Shown: one piece after another, positions 18,911 through 27,040 of the stretch
Layout of the letters: every line of letters begins with the position of its first letter
Position numbering within the stretch: position 1 is the first letter of the stretch
Assembly (NCBI GenBank): GCA_003667865.1
Contig: CP033051.1
Coordinates: forward strand, 3,498,501-3,562,500
Direction of reading: 5' to 3'
DNA from: Rossellomorea marisflavi
Lineage (GTDB): Bacteria > Bacillota > Bacilli > Bacillales > Bacillaceae_B
DNA: 64,000 nt
Translations under genes and position numbers: made by a program
Notes under the pieces: generated by a model
What the model saw: the letters and a program-made list of their open reading frames with translations, nothing else
Told to the model about the DNA's origin: nothing
The model's database searches: none

Positions 18911-20710
18911 TTAGACTTCACATGCATAGGTAACAATCGAACCACGTAATCGTTGAGCCTCTTTATATGTGCATCGGTTATGAACTACTTCAAGACCTGC
19001 ATCTTTTGCTATATCAGCAGCTTCTTGTGAGATTACGCCTTCTTGCAACCAGAATACTTTAGGTTTTATTTCAACTGCCTCTCTTGCTAATTCAACAGCA
19101 GCCTCCGGACTTCTAAAAATTTGCACAATATCAATTTTAAATGGAATAGAACGAAGATCCGGATAAGCCGTTTCACCTAACACTTCTGTTTCTCTTGGAT
19201 TGACTGGTACGATTTTATAACCAAGTCTTTGCATTTTTCTTGCTAAGCGATGACTCGGTCTTGCCGGATTACTGCTTAACCCAACAATAGCTAAGGTTTT
19301 TTGACGTTGAATTTCTTGGCCGTTTTCAATTTCTCTTTCTATCGGTGATTGAAGAGCCCATTTTATAACTCCCTCATCATTTACGGTAATTGTAGATTTT
19401 TCATCTCCATTTCTTGTAATACCTGTTGCAATTGTGATTGCTCGATCTAAATCATGAATCAGATCATCTACTAATTCGAGTCCAACTGAAAGTCGTATTA
19501 ATTCCTCTGTTACTCCTGTTTTCTTTAAATCGTCTGCGCTTAATTGTTGGTGTGTTGTTGAAGCTGGATGAATGATGAGAGACTTTGCATCACCTACATT
19601 GGCTACATGTGACCATAATGCAATATTATCTATGGTCTTTTTCCCTGCATCTCGACCACCTTTAATACCAAACACAACCATTGAACCGTGTCCACCACGT
19701 AAATATTTATTCGCAAGTGAATGTGCTGGGTGATCCTCTAAACCAGGATAGGATACCCATTCCACCGCTGGATGCTCCTGTAAGTATTGTGCAATAGTTA
19801 ACGCATTTTCGTTATGTTTTGGTACTCTTAGATGTAACGTTTCAAGACCTTGTAGTAATAAGAAAGCATTTTGTGGACTTAAGCATGAACCAAAGTCACG
19901 TAGCAACTGCACTCTTAATTTTGTTGCGAAAGCTAGCGTTCCGAAATCTGTTGCATATCGAATTCCATTGTAGCTACTATCAGGCTCTGTAAAGCCAGGA
20001 AATTTATCACTATTCCAATTGAATCGTCCTCCATCTACTACAATTCCACCAATGGCTGTACCATGACCACCGATCCACTTCGTTGCAGAGTGAACAACGA
20101 TGTCTGCACCCCAAGTTAATGGTTTTGATAAATAAGGTGTACCAAATGTATTGTCAATAATTAATGGGATTCCATGTTTATGAGCAATATCAGCAACTGC
20201 TTCTACATCAAGAACATACAAACTTGGATTTCCGATAATTTCTCCAAATATCGCTTTGGTATTATCCGTAATGGCATCTCTAAAGTTTTCTGGATTCGTC
20301 GGGTCAACAAATTTCACATTAATTCCGTACCTTGGAAGTGTTACGGCGAATAAGTTGTATGTTCCACCATAAATGTTAGTGGCTGCTACAATTTCATCAC
20401 CAGCACCTGCAATATTTAAAATAGAAAGGGCGATTGCTGCCATTCCAGAAGATGTTGCTACAGCCGCAACACCATCCTCTAATAAAGCAATTCTTTTTTC
20501 TAATATATCTACTGTTGGATTTCCTATTCGAGAATAGATATTCCCTGGTTCATCTAAAGCAAATAAACTCTGTGCATGATCGGTGTCATGAAAAACATAA
20601 GAAGTTGTTTGATAAATGGGTACTGCACGAGAACCAGTGGTAGGGTCCGGTGATTGCCCCCCGTGTAATAATAATGTTTCAAGTCCGTAGCTATCGAATG
20701 ATTTTGACAT
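18911..20710 (-). CDS. metY: O-acetylhomoserine sulfhydrylase fused to a CoA-binding domain
   Basis: The ATG at 20710 is preceded by GGAGG; 599 residues. Residues 1-430 are a PLP-dependent O-acetylhomoserine aminocarboxypropyltransferase, which makes homocysteine from sulfide: [10 protein letters not shown] at 57-66, and the PLP lysine Lys211 in [12 protein letters not shown] ~40-residue linker leads to a CoA_binding_2 (YccU-like Rossmann) domain at 471-599: [15 protein letters not shown], then [13 protein letters not shown], and [13 protein letters not shown]. Stand-alone MetY ends near residue 430, so the tail is a genuine fusion rather than read-through. It is the first gene after the SAM riboswitch. 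The role of the extra domain is unknown; binding CoA or an acyl-CoA is a family inference. Confidence 0.92.
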   Translation of the reverse strand: MSKSFDSYGLETLLLHGGQSPDPTTGSRAVPIYQTTSYVFHDTDHAQSLFALDEPGNIYSRIGNPTVDILEKRIALLEDGVAAVATSSGMAAIALSILNIAGAGDEIVAATNIYGGTYNLFAVTLPRYGINVKFVDPTNPENFRDAITDNTKAIFGEIIGNPSLYVLDVEAVADIAHKHGIPLIIDNTFGTPYLSKPLTWGADIVVHSATKWIGGHGTAIGGIVVDGGRFNWNSDKFPGFTEPDSSYNGIRYATDFGTLAFATKLRVQLLRDFGSCLSPQNAFLLLQGLETLHLRVPKHNENALTIAQYLQEHPAVEWVSYPGLEDHPAHSLANKYLRGGHGSMVVFGIKGGRDAGKKTIDNIALWSHVANVGDAKSLIIHPASTTHQQLSADDLKKTGVTEELIRLSVGLELVDDLIHDLDRAITIATGITRNGDEKSTITVNDEGVIKWALQSPIEREIENGQEIQRQKTLAIVGLSSNPARPSHRLARKMQRLGYKIVPVNPRETEVLGETAYPDLRSIPFKIDIVQIFRSPEAAVELAREAVEIKPKVFWLQEGVISQEAADIAKDAGLEVVHNRCTYKEAQRLRGSIVTYACEV

Positions 20711-20831
20711 AATGATAAAACCTCCAATTATAATTAAGTTTATAGGTTTACTAGGAATTACAGATAAAGTTGTTACCATTTTCTTATTCTTTTCTAAAAT
20801 GGAGTTACAAGATAGAGAGAATCAGAGAAAC

Positions 20832-20858
20832 AAAAAACCCTCTTCATAAGAAGAGGGT
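20832..20858 (-). terminator. Riboswitch-controlled terminator
   Basis: ACCCTCTTC-TTAT-GAAGAGGGT is a perfect stem followed by TTTTTT. Its 5' arm plus loop (CTCTTCTTAT, 20846-20855) is exactly complementary to ATAAGAAGAG at 20872-20881 at the 3' edge of the aptamer, which gives the antiterminator. Confidence 0.92.
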
Positions 20859-20876
20859 GTATGTACATCGTCTCTT

Positions 20877-20992
20877 CTTATCTCTCAGATCACTTGGATC
20901 TGCAGGAATTAGCACCTTTTCAAGTATAATCAAGATATACTCGAAGGTTGCCGGGTTTCATAGGGCCTAGTCCCTCCACCACTCTGGATAAG
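20877..20992 (-). ncRNA. SAM-I (S-box) riboswitch
   Basis: Read on the minus strand the aptamer opens with CTTATCCAGAGTGGTGGAGG, continues with GACTAGGCCCTATGAAACCCGG and CAACC, has GGTGCTAATTCCTGC in the 3' half, and closes with ATCTGAGAGATAAG. These are the conserved S-box blocks, including the kink-turn and the P1 stem CTTATC/GATAAG. SAM binding stabilises P1, which occupies ATAAG and frees the terminator arm, shutting off the metY-ssu-ligase-metX-hom operon when methionine is plentiful. Confidence 0.96.
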
Positions 20993-21040
20993 ATTCAGTT
21001 TTTAATTGGGTAAAGCATTAATATGTTGCTTATGAATTGA

Positions 21041-21069
21041 AGTATAAAGTACATAGAATATATTGTCAA
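21041..21069 (-). promoter_or_regulatory. Sigma-A promoter of the S-box methionine operon
   Basis: On the minus strand TTGACA (21069-21064) and TATACT (21046-21041) are exactly 17 bases apart. Transcription would begin near 21033, about 40 bases before the aptamer. Confidence 0.85.
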
Positions 21070-21149
21070 TTAAAAAAATAAAATCTTTTTGAAAATTAAT
21101 AAAATACAATTATCTATTTATTAGTAATCACTTTCTATATAAATATGTC

Positions 21150-21210
21150 CGTTGTTTCCGCTTCAGATGATTGCTTTCCGCAGGAGTCAAGCAGCTTCCA
21201 CTCAAGAAAC
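21150..21210. repeat. Possible remnant of a Bacillaceae intergenic repeat
   Basis: The stretch with GTTTCCGCTTCAGATG, GCTTTCCGCAGGAGTC and AAGCAGCTTCCACTC resembles the GC-richer intergenic repeats with CCGCAGGAGTCAAGC that I recall from several Bacillus genomes. It lies in a gene-free stretch and has no coding signal. Only one copy is in the window, so the call rests on recall. Confidence 0.35.
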
Positions 21211-21238
21211 TCTTTTCATAATTATTACTTTTATATGG

Positions 21239-21445
21239 TTATGTTGATTTTTCAAGTATTTCATCTAACCACTCTTCATGTAACTCATCTTCTGTTAAAA
21301 AATTATCAAAAATTCTGCGAACAAGCTCTTCTTTTAAATCATTCTGAAGCCGTATCATGTTTAATGAAGTCGGTTTTGTAGACCGGTAGTACCGTACTGC
21401 TTTATACATTTGTATGAGTTCTTGGTTACTTAATGATTCTTTCAT
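21239..21445 (-). CDS. Hypothetical 68-residue protein
   Basis: This is a small soluble, acidic protein predicted to be helical, with AAGGAG 11 bases before its ATG. It starts MKESLSNQELIQMYKAVRYY and ends in an acidic helix with EDELHEEWLDEI. I do not recognise the family. A strong terminator just upstream separates it from the MpsC-like gene, so it has its own transcription or depends on read-through. Confidence 0.55.
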   Translation of the reverse strand: MKESLSNQELIQMYKAVRYYRSTKPTSLNMIRLQNDLKEELVRRIFDNFLTEDELHEEWLDEILEKST

Positions 21446-21471
21446 ATCTGTTCTAGCTCCTTGAAGAAAAT

Positions 21472-21527
21472 AATAAGCCGAGACAAACGTAATGAATGAT
21501 ATGATTCATTACGTCGTCTCGGCTTAT
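21472..21527 (-). terminator. Terminator after the MpsC-family gene
   Basis: A very long stem: AATAAGCCGAGAC and ACGTAATGAAT pair with their complements, interrupted only by an AA/C bulge, with a 6-base loop. The downstream T content is poor, but the stem exceeds 20 pairs. Confidence 0.8.
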
Positions 21528-21541
21528 GTTTAGCTCTATCT

Positions 21542-22279
21542 CTAACTCATTTCCACCGATGGTATTTTATCTGGCATTCTGTTAGGGTTTGTGACAATGG
21601 TTATCACACTACGATCAAGTTCGAAGTCCCAATCGACAAATATATCCATTATATCTTCATTTAAAATCTTTTCAAAGTTAATATTGTTGTGCAAAAAACT
21701 CTTTTCCATACCACGTTTTACTGTCTTAAGGGTGTGTGTTTGTCCAATTCGTATAAGTTCCTTCTCGATCCGAACAAGTATACCATTACGAATAACAAGG
21801 ATTGTACGTGGATTCACACGGAAAGAGCGTATTTCTTCAGGTGCCTTTTGTGCATAATGACTTAATTTAATGACACCCTCTTCAATTCCCTGTTTACCAA
21901 GATAATCTGTTTCTATTTCATTTTCAATAAAGGTAAATGCTTCCTCACAGATTCCAACAAACATACCAGAATGATTATGTAAGCCCCAATCTGCATATAG
22001 CTCTTTTACAAAATTGTTTGTTTGTATCTGGATATAGGCCTTTATTTCAGGTTGAATTTTTTCTACCAATTTTTCTCTAATATCATTTAACATTGCATTA
22101 TGATTTTGTTCTTCTAAAATCTTTTCAATTGGAGAAATAAAATTTTTCAAATAAACAGTAAAGTAGTGACCACAAAAGCTTACATAAACTGCTTCAGGAC
22201 CCTTACCGAACGTATCACGAATTAATCTTCCAAAGAAGCTTGCAAAACTCTTCTGGAATTCAATTTCACTTTGTTCCAT
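21542..22279 (-). CDS. MpsC-family (DUF2294) protein with two repeats
   Basis: This is a soluble 245-residue protein; AAAGGAG is seven bases before the second of two adjacent ATG codons. DUF2294, now linked with the MpsC component of a Na+-dependent membrane-potential-generating system, is normally ~115 residues (as in YbcI). Here residues ~8-110 (FGRLIRDTFGKGPEAV through LYADWGLHNHSGMF) and ~135-235 (NPRTILVIRNGILVRIEKEL through IFVDWDFELDRSVI) look like tandem copies. No MpsA/MpsB-like genes lie nearby, so a role in ion transport is unsupported here. Confidence 0.7.
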   Translation of the reverse strand: MEQSEIEFQKSFASFFGRLIRDTFGKGPEAVYVSFCGHYFTVYLKNFISPIEKILEEQNHNAMLNDIREKLVEKIQPEIKAYIQIQTNNFVKELYADWGLHNHSGMFVGICEEAFTFIENEIETDYLGKQGIEEGVIKLSHYAQKAPEEIRSFRVNPRTILVIRNGILVRIEKELIRIGQTHTLKTVKRGMEKSFLHNNINFEKILNEDIMDIFVDWDFELDRSVITIVTNPNRMPDKIPSVEMS

Positions 22280-22423
22280 CATATCTCTCCTTTGAAGAAT
22301 GGCATTTTTGTCCGTTCTTTTTAGTGTACCAAGGAGAACATGATGATAAACATATATGTAACATCTATTAATTATTTTACAATACCATTGAAATTATTTT
22401 CAAGAATCAATTTACAATAATAT

Positions 22424-22450
22424 AAAAAAAGCTCGATCACATGATCAAGC
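22424..22450 (-). terminator. Terminator of the 42-codon gene
   Basis: GCTTGATCA-TG-TGATCGAGC followed by TTTTTTT on the minus strand. Confidence 0.9.
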
Positions 22451-22461
22451 CTTTCTTATTA

Positions 22462-22590
22462 TTACGATTTGTCTTCAATTGATTCAGCGTCAGTTTTCTT
22501 TACTGTCTTCATTTCAACTACGTCACTCATTTGCTCCGTTGCAAGTTTTTTTGCTGCATCGTGTTGTGTAAGCTTTTTACCTTTAGCCAA
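22462..22590 (-). CDS. Hypothetical 42-residue basic small protein
   Basis: A TTG start at 22590 stands nine bases after GGGAGG, whereas the in-frame ATG at 22599 abuts that RBS directly and is unlikely to be used. The peptide is lysine-rich (starting with AKGKKLTQHDAAKK) and ends with an acidic tail (DAESIEDKS). A strong terminator 11 bases after the stop supports a real transcript. I do not recognise a family; small spore proteins have similar composition, but this is only a resemblance. Confidence 0.5.
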   Translation of the reverse strand: MAKGKKLTQHDAAKKLATEQMSDVVEMKTVKKTDAESIEDKS

Positions 22591-22674
22591 TTTTGACATC
22601 CTCCCTATTACACATGAATTCATATTTATCTTTTGGCAGGGAAGGTGTAATTATTCAGTGTTAAATAAAAATGG

Positions 22675-23559
22675 TTAAGCACGATACAATTCAATAAGTG
22701 CTTGCGTTCCTGAGTTTTCATGCCCTATTTTAGCCAATTTTTCATATAGAGATAATGCTTTTTCTAAGCCTGGAGTATAAAGTTTCATCTCTTCAGCACT
22801 TTCTAAAGCAATTTTTAAATCTTTAATAAAATGCTTTACATAAAATCCAGGTTCTAGATTTCCTATAATCATTCTTGGAACAAGGTTTGATAGAGACCAG
22901 CTTCCTGCCGCACCATAACTAATACTTTTTAAAACGGTCTCCGGATCTAATCCCACTTTCTCTGCATAGGCAAGCGATTCACAAACCCCCATCATATTTG
23001 AAGCTATTGCAATTTGGTTGCACATTTTTGTGTGTTGACCATTTCCAGCTTTTCCTTGATAAACAACATTTTTACCCATTAGATTTAATAAAGGAACAAC
23101 ACACTCAAATATATCCTTATCTCCTCCAACCATTATGGATAAAGTGCCTTCTTTCGCACCAATATCTCCACCTGAAACAGGTGCATCAAGACTATAAATT
23201 CCCCTCTTCTTTGCTTCCTCATAGATCGATTGTGCAAGGACGGGAGATGAAGTTGTCATATCAATTACGATAGAATCTTCTGATGCATTTTGTAATATTC
23301 CATTGTCGGTGAAATAAATCTGCTTCACATCATGTGGATACCCTACCATCGTAATAATAACGCTGCATTCTTTAGCAACCTCTCCAGGAGTAGATTTCCA
23401 GGTTGCACCTGCCTCAATCAGTTCCTTTGCTTTACTTTCTGTACGATTATACACAAAGACTTGATAGCCTCTTTTTATCAAATGTAGTGCCATGCTTTTC
23501 CCCATTACCCCTATACCAATAAACCCAACCTTTGTATTTAAATGATTGATTTCTTTCAT
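22675..23559 (-). CDS. NAD(P)-dependent beta-hydroxyacid dehydrogenase (HIBADH family)
   Basis: This 294-residue enzyme is related to 3-hydroxyisobutyrate dehydrogenase and tartronate-semialdehyde/glyoxylate reductases. The N-terminal Rossmann motif GFIGIGVMG is at 12-20, the substrate loop DAPVSGGDIGAKEGTL near 124-139, and the catalytic lysine is in GNGQHTKMCNQ. The helical C-terminal domain starts near 170. AGGAGG lies 6 bases ahead of the ATG. Substrate cannot be fixed; neighbouring oxidoreductases hint at a catabolic setting, but they are on other transcripts. Confidence 0.85.
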   Translation of the reverse strand: MKEINHLNTKVGFIGIGVMGKSMALHLIKRGYQVFVYNRTESKAKELIEAGATWKSTPGEVAKECSVIITMVGYPHDVKQIYFTDNGILQNASEDSIVIDMTTSSPVLAQSIYEEAKKRGIYSLDAPVSGGDIGAKEGTLSIMVGGDKDIFECVVPLLNLMGKNVVYQGKAGNGQHTKMCNQIAIASNMMGVCESLAYAEKVGLDPETVLKSISYGAAGSWSLSNLVPRMIIGNLEPGFYVKHFIKDLKIALESAEEMKLYTPGLEKALSLYEKLAKIGHENSGTQALIELYRA

Positions 23560-23987
23560 GTAATCTCCTCCTATTTTTAACGAGAGTTCTGTTTACTTTT
23601 CGATAATAGTAAGGCAAATTCCTTTTTAACTTCAAAATGAATGTAGTCTGTTCTTCTAATTTAGAAATCAATTCTAAATTTTGAGCACTTCTTCAACTGC
23701 GCAGAAGTACTCTTAATGAACCTATTTTCCGTTTTTTAAAGAAAAACATGATTTAAAGTTGTTCACGGACGTTTGTCCCGTATTCATCAAAAGCAGTTCA
23801 TTTCCTTGGATTTTTGTTTAATAGACGGGGGATTTCCATTATTTCAGAAAATTTTACATTTCAATTAATAATAGCTTACTAAATGTCCACTCCAAATCAA
23901 CATACCCTGTACCTCTTTATTTATTGTACTAAATCAATTTTTTACATTAAACTGAATATATAAAATTTTAGTTTAGTAGGTGGAATT
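23560..23987. other. 428-bp intergenic region with hairpin elements
   Basis: No gene is seen. An inverted repeat GAGcACTTCT/AGAAGTaCTC around CAACTGCGC lies at 23682-23714, and ACGG/CCGT around ACGTTTGTC lies at about 23765-23781. Both resemble short intergenic elements of Bacillaceae, but neither has a T-run. The final ~100 bases are AT-rich leader of the SDR gene. Confidence 0.4.
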
Positions 23988-24746
23988 ATGATAAATCTTA
24001 AAGGAAGAACAGTATTAGTTACAGGAGGTTCTAGAGGATTAGGAAGAGCAATATCTTTTAGACTCGCTGAACTTGGTGCTTATGTATTGGTAAATTATGC
24101 TCACAATAAGCATCATGCAGATGAAACAATTGAAACGTTTGTGAAGAATGGATGGTTTGGAGCTTCTTTAAAAGGTGATATTACAGATGCAAGCTCTATA
24201 AAAAATATGATTCAAGAGGCATATAAGATTTGTGGGAAATCTATAGATACTGTAATTAATAATGCAACAGGACCACAACCTGAGTTGTCTATTGAAGATA
24301 GTAAATGGGAAGATTATTTGGATCAACTAAACTTCTTTGTAAAAGCCCCATTATTACTAACAAAGGAGCTCTTACCTTCAATGAAAGAGAAAGGCTTTGG
24401 GAGAATTATAACAATCGGTAGCGAAGTAGTCCAAATTGGCAACCCTAACTTTGCAAATTATGTAACAGCAAAGTCAGCTCAATTAGGAATGACAAGATCT
24501 TGGGCAAATGAATTAGGTTCCTATGGGATTACTGTCAACTTGGTCAATCCAGGATTCATTCCAGTAGAAAGACACCAGCACTTAAAAGAAGAGGATATTG
24601 AAGGATATAGAAGGAATGTACCATTACAAAGAATGGGTGTTCCTAATGATATTGCGAATACTGTAGCGTTTTTGGCTTCAGAGGAAAGCGGATTTATAAC
24701 AGGTCAATCCATTTCCGTTAATGGAGGAATGACAACGGGTATATAG
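23988..24746 (+). CDS. SDR-family oxidoreductase (FabG-like)
   Basis: This is a 252-residue classical short-chain dehydrogenase. The cofactor motif TGGSRGLG is at 12-19, NNAT near 90, catalytic Ser in ITIGSEVV, and the YxxxK pair in NYVTAKSA. NPGFIPVE and the C-terminal TGQSISVNGGM also fit 3-oxoacyl reductase-like members. It is unlikely to be the essential FabG since no fatty-acid genes adjoin it. RBS GGTGG precedes the ATG. It converges on the HpaB-type gene with a shared terminator. Confidence 0.85.
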   Translation: MINLKGRTVLVTGGSRGLGRAISFRLAELGAYVLVNYAHNKHHADETIETFVKNGWFGASLKGDITDASSIKNMIQEAYKICGKSIDTVINNATGPQPELSIEDSKWEDYLDQLNFFVKAPLLLTKELLPSMKEKGFGRIITIGSEVVQIGNPNFANYVTAKSAQLGMTRSWANELGSYGITVNLVNPGFIPVERHQHLKEEDIEGYRRNVPLQRMGVPNDIANTVAFLASEESGFITGQSISVNGGMTTGI

Positions 24747-24752
24747 TAAGTG

Positions 24753-24792
24753 AAAATGAAAAGGCATCTCAATTGAGATGCCTTTTCATTTT
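24753..24792. terminator. Perfectly palindromic bidirectional terminator
   Basis: The 40-base segment AAAATGAAAAGGCATCTCAA and its exact reverse complement form an uninterrupted palindrome centred at 24772/24773, with A and T runs at either end. Confidence 0.9.
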
Positions 24793-24803
24793 TATAAAAA
24801 ACT

Positions 24804-26255
24804 CTAAAGTTTCCCTTTTTCTAAATTTAAAAACTGACTAATATCTTTCACAAAAGGTTGTTTATCATAATGATTATAGCTTCCCATTGCTAGCCGTACT
24901 GGATCACCAAAAAAGAATCGTTCAAATTGTGTTTGTCTAGAACCAAAAGCTGACATAGAAAGGTCCCATGCGAGTCGAAACGTTTTTACTCGTTCCACCG
25001 CATCTGCATTCGCTCCTTGAAGATATTGATTTAGATCATCTCGTATTTCTGATTGGAAATCTTTTTCTGTCGGTATTGAGATGATACCACTTGAACTCAA
25101 TAACTGGATAATCTCCATTAATCTTGGATAGAATTTTGTATAATATTGGACCGCTGTAGATAATGGTTGGATACTAGGTGTATACGTTCCATAATTATTT
25201 ACAGTACCCTGAACTTCTGATGCAACCTTTAAGCTTTTCATAATTTCTAAACCAATAATAATTTCATTTACTTTATCTTGAATGTGTTGATATTGTTGTA
25301 TCTGGATAATATCAACAATTTTTTCTGCTAAACCTAGGATACATTCAGTCTTCACAATTTGACGACAAACCGCTTGATATTGCAAATAATGATACATGCC
25401 TGTTTCATTAATAAAATTCATTGCTACTTGGTGATTTTTATATAGAAATACGCGATTCCATGGTACTAAAACATGATCAAAAACAACAACAGAATCTGTC
25501 TCTTCATACCTGGATGCTAGCGGGTGATCGAAGGAAGAATCAGAATAATTAAAGGCTTCCCTACATAGAAATTTCAGTCCTTTTGTATCAGAAGGAATGA
25601 CAAAGCCATAGATATATTCACCTTCGATATAATTCCCTCCAGAAGGTAGCACTAAGATTTCGTCTGTTATACCCCCTTGTGTAGCTAGCAAACGAGCTCC
25701 CTTAATAATAATACCTTTATCTGTTTCATCTATAACTTTTGCTGCGATGATATTCTCATCTGTTTCATAATGAAGTAAGGAACGATTTACTTGAGGATTA
25801 ATAAATGTATGAGTAAACGATAAATCGTTCCTTTTAGCATGATTATAAACAGAGTTAATACTCGTACCGAATTCTTTTCCTCCATTCGAGAAAAATTCAG
25901 CACCACTACCTAAGCACATTATGGCAGAATTTATGTAATCCGGTGAACGTCCCATCATGCCTAATGAATCTCTTGCCCAAATTGTTGTTGCCTTCCCTCT
26001 CCGTACAAGTTCTTCTTTACTTTTTGGTTGATGAAAAGAGAAGCTATACTCTTCTCCGTTTGGTTCTGAGTACCCCTTAAATAGTTCTTTATGTTCATCA
26101 TCATGTTGGAGATCATAAAGCTTTGATTTACTATTTAAAATTCCTTTAAAAACGGAATGTGTAGATAAAGGACCATTCACGACTTCTCCATTCAACCAAA
26201 TATTATGATGTAGTTGATCTACCCGATCTAAAAATTGACTACCGTTAATTAACAT
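24804..26255 (-). CDS. 4-hydroxyphenylacetate 3-hydroxylase family (HpaB-type) monooxygenase
   Basis: This 483-residue flavin-dependent hydroxylase is related to HpaB, the oxygenase component that hydroxylates phenolic substrates with FADH2 from a separate reductase. The acyl-CoA-dehydrogenase-like fold shows RRGKATTIWARDSLGMMGR near 85-103, THTFINPQVNRS near 150 and VLVPWNRVFLY near 275. The reductase partner (HpaC) is not visible nearby. 4-Hydroxybutyryl-CoA dehydratase is also in the superfamily but less similar in my reading. A role in aromatic degradation is inferred. Confidence 0.82.
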   Translation of the reverse strand: MLINGSQFLDRVDQLHHNIWLNGEVVNGPLSTHSVFKGILNSKSKLYDLQHDDEHKELFKGYSEPNGEEYSFSFHQPKSKEELVRRGKATTIWARDSLGMMGRSPDYINSAIMCLGSGAEFFSNGGKEFGTSINSVYNHAKRNDLSFTHTFINPQVNRSLLHYETDENIIAAKVIDETDKGIIIKGARLLATQGGITDEILVLPSGGNYIEGEYIYGFVIPSDTKGLKFLCREAFNYSDSSFDHPLASRYEETDSVVVFDHVLVPWNRVFLYKNHQVAMNFINETGMYHYLQYQAVCRQIVKTECILGLAEKIVDIIQIQQYQHIQDKVNEIIIGLEIMKSLKVASEVQGTVNNYGTYTPSIQPLSTAVQYYTKFYPRLMEIIQLLSSSGIISIPTEKDFQSEIRDDLNQYLQGANADAVERVKTFRLAWDLSMSAFGSRQTQFERFFFGDPVRLAMGSYNHYDKQPFVKDISQFLNLEKGKL

Positions 26256-26339
26256 TTTGTAACACCCCTTTTACACTTCATAATCATTCTATGCAAGAGG
26301 ATGGCTGAATACCTCAATGACATGGCATATTTGCATTGT

Positions 26340-26370
26340 AAAAAGGAGCTGAACGTAAACGTTCAACTCC
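26340..26370 (-). terminator. Terminator of the Gly/Tyr-rich protein gene
   Basis: GGAGTTGAACG and CGTTCAGCTCC pair (one G-T) around a short loop, followed on the minus strand by TTTTT. Confidence 0.85.
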
Positions 26371-26384
26371 TAGATAACATTATA

Positions 26385-26780
26385 TTAGAATAAACCACCA
26401 TTATAGTCATTATCAGTGAGCTCTCCACCAAGATAACCTAAACCTAGACCTAACAATCCTGCTCCTAGTGGACCAAATCCGCTTCCACCAAAGCCAGGGC
26501 CACCATATCCTGGGCCAAACCCTGAGCCGTAGCCAGGTCCATAGCCTGAGCCGTAACCTGGACCAAATCCTGTTCCATAACCTGGACCAAATCCTGTTCC
26601 ATAACCTGGACCAAATCCTGTTCCGTAACCTGGGCCAAACCCTGTTCCATAACCTGGACCAAATCCTGCACCGTAACCTGTGCCATATCCTGCTCCATAT
26701 CCAGGTCCAAATCCACCAGTAGGTGCACCATATCCAAACGGGCTAAATTGTCTAGTCATTGGTTGTCGATTTCTAAACAT
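26385..26780 (-). CDS. Gly/Tyr/Phe-rich tandem repeat protein
   Basis: This is a 131-residue low-complexity protein with a strong RBS (AGGAGG). After MFRNRQPMTRQFSPFGYG come about ten copies of a GFGPGYGT-like octamer (residues ~22-100), then a Gly/Leu-rich tail GAGLLGLGLGYLGG and an acidic end. It has no signal peptide. Aromatic-glycine repeats of this sort occur in spore coat and other self-assembling surface proteins of Bacillaceae, so spore association is plausible but unproven. Antisense and other-frame ORFs over the repeats are shadows of the periodicity. Confidence 0.75.
   Translation of the reverse strand: MFRNRQPMTRQFSPFGYGAPTGGFGPGYGAGYGTGYGAGFGPGYGTGFGPGYGTGFGPGYGTGFGPGYGTGFGPGYGSGYGPGYGSGFGPGYGGPGFGGSGFGPLGAGLLGLGLGYLGGELTDNDYNGGLF
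26505..26712. repeat. 24-bp coding tandem repeats
   Basis: Near-identical 24-base units (GGACCAAATCCTGTTCCATA plus ACCT, with synonymous and a few missense changes) repeat in frame inside the Gly/Tyr-rich gene. Unit similarity is highest at 26560-26660, which suggests recent slippage or unequal exchange. Confidence 0.9.
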
Positions 26781-27040
26781 ATCATACTCTCCTCCTACTA
26801 TGTGTCTCTCATGTAATAAGTCATGTTGAATGATTACTACGTTACTAGCCTATTAGAAAAACAAATAGTTGGGAGGGCGAATGACTATTTTTAGCAAATT
26901 TAATGAAAACACCCAATCAAAGAGCAGATGATAAAAAACAGTACTCATACTTGAAGAAATGAATTCATGTTGTGAAATACTTATCTCTACAAAAAAACTT
27001 TGATCATACAATGCCACATACAACCATTATTTATTAAAGA

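Noticed and set aside
26465-26737. Overlapping ORFs on both strands across the Gly/Tyr-rich gene, and a CRISPR-like periodicity
   Set aside because: All follow from 24-bp in-frame coding repeats without unique spacers; the Gly/Tyr frame alone has RBS, start and terminator.
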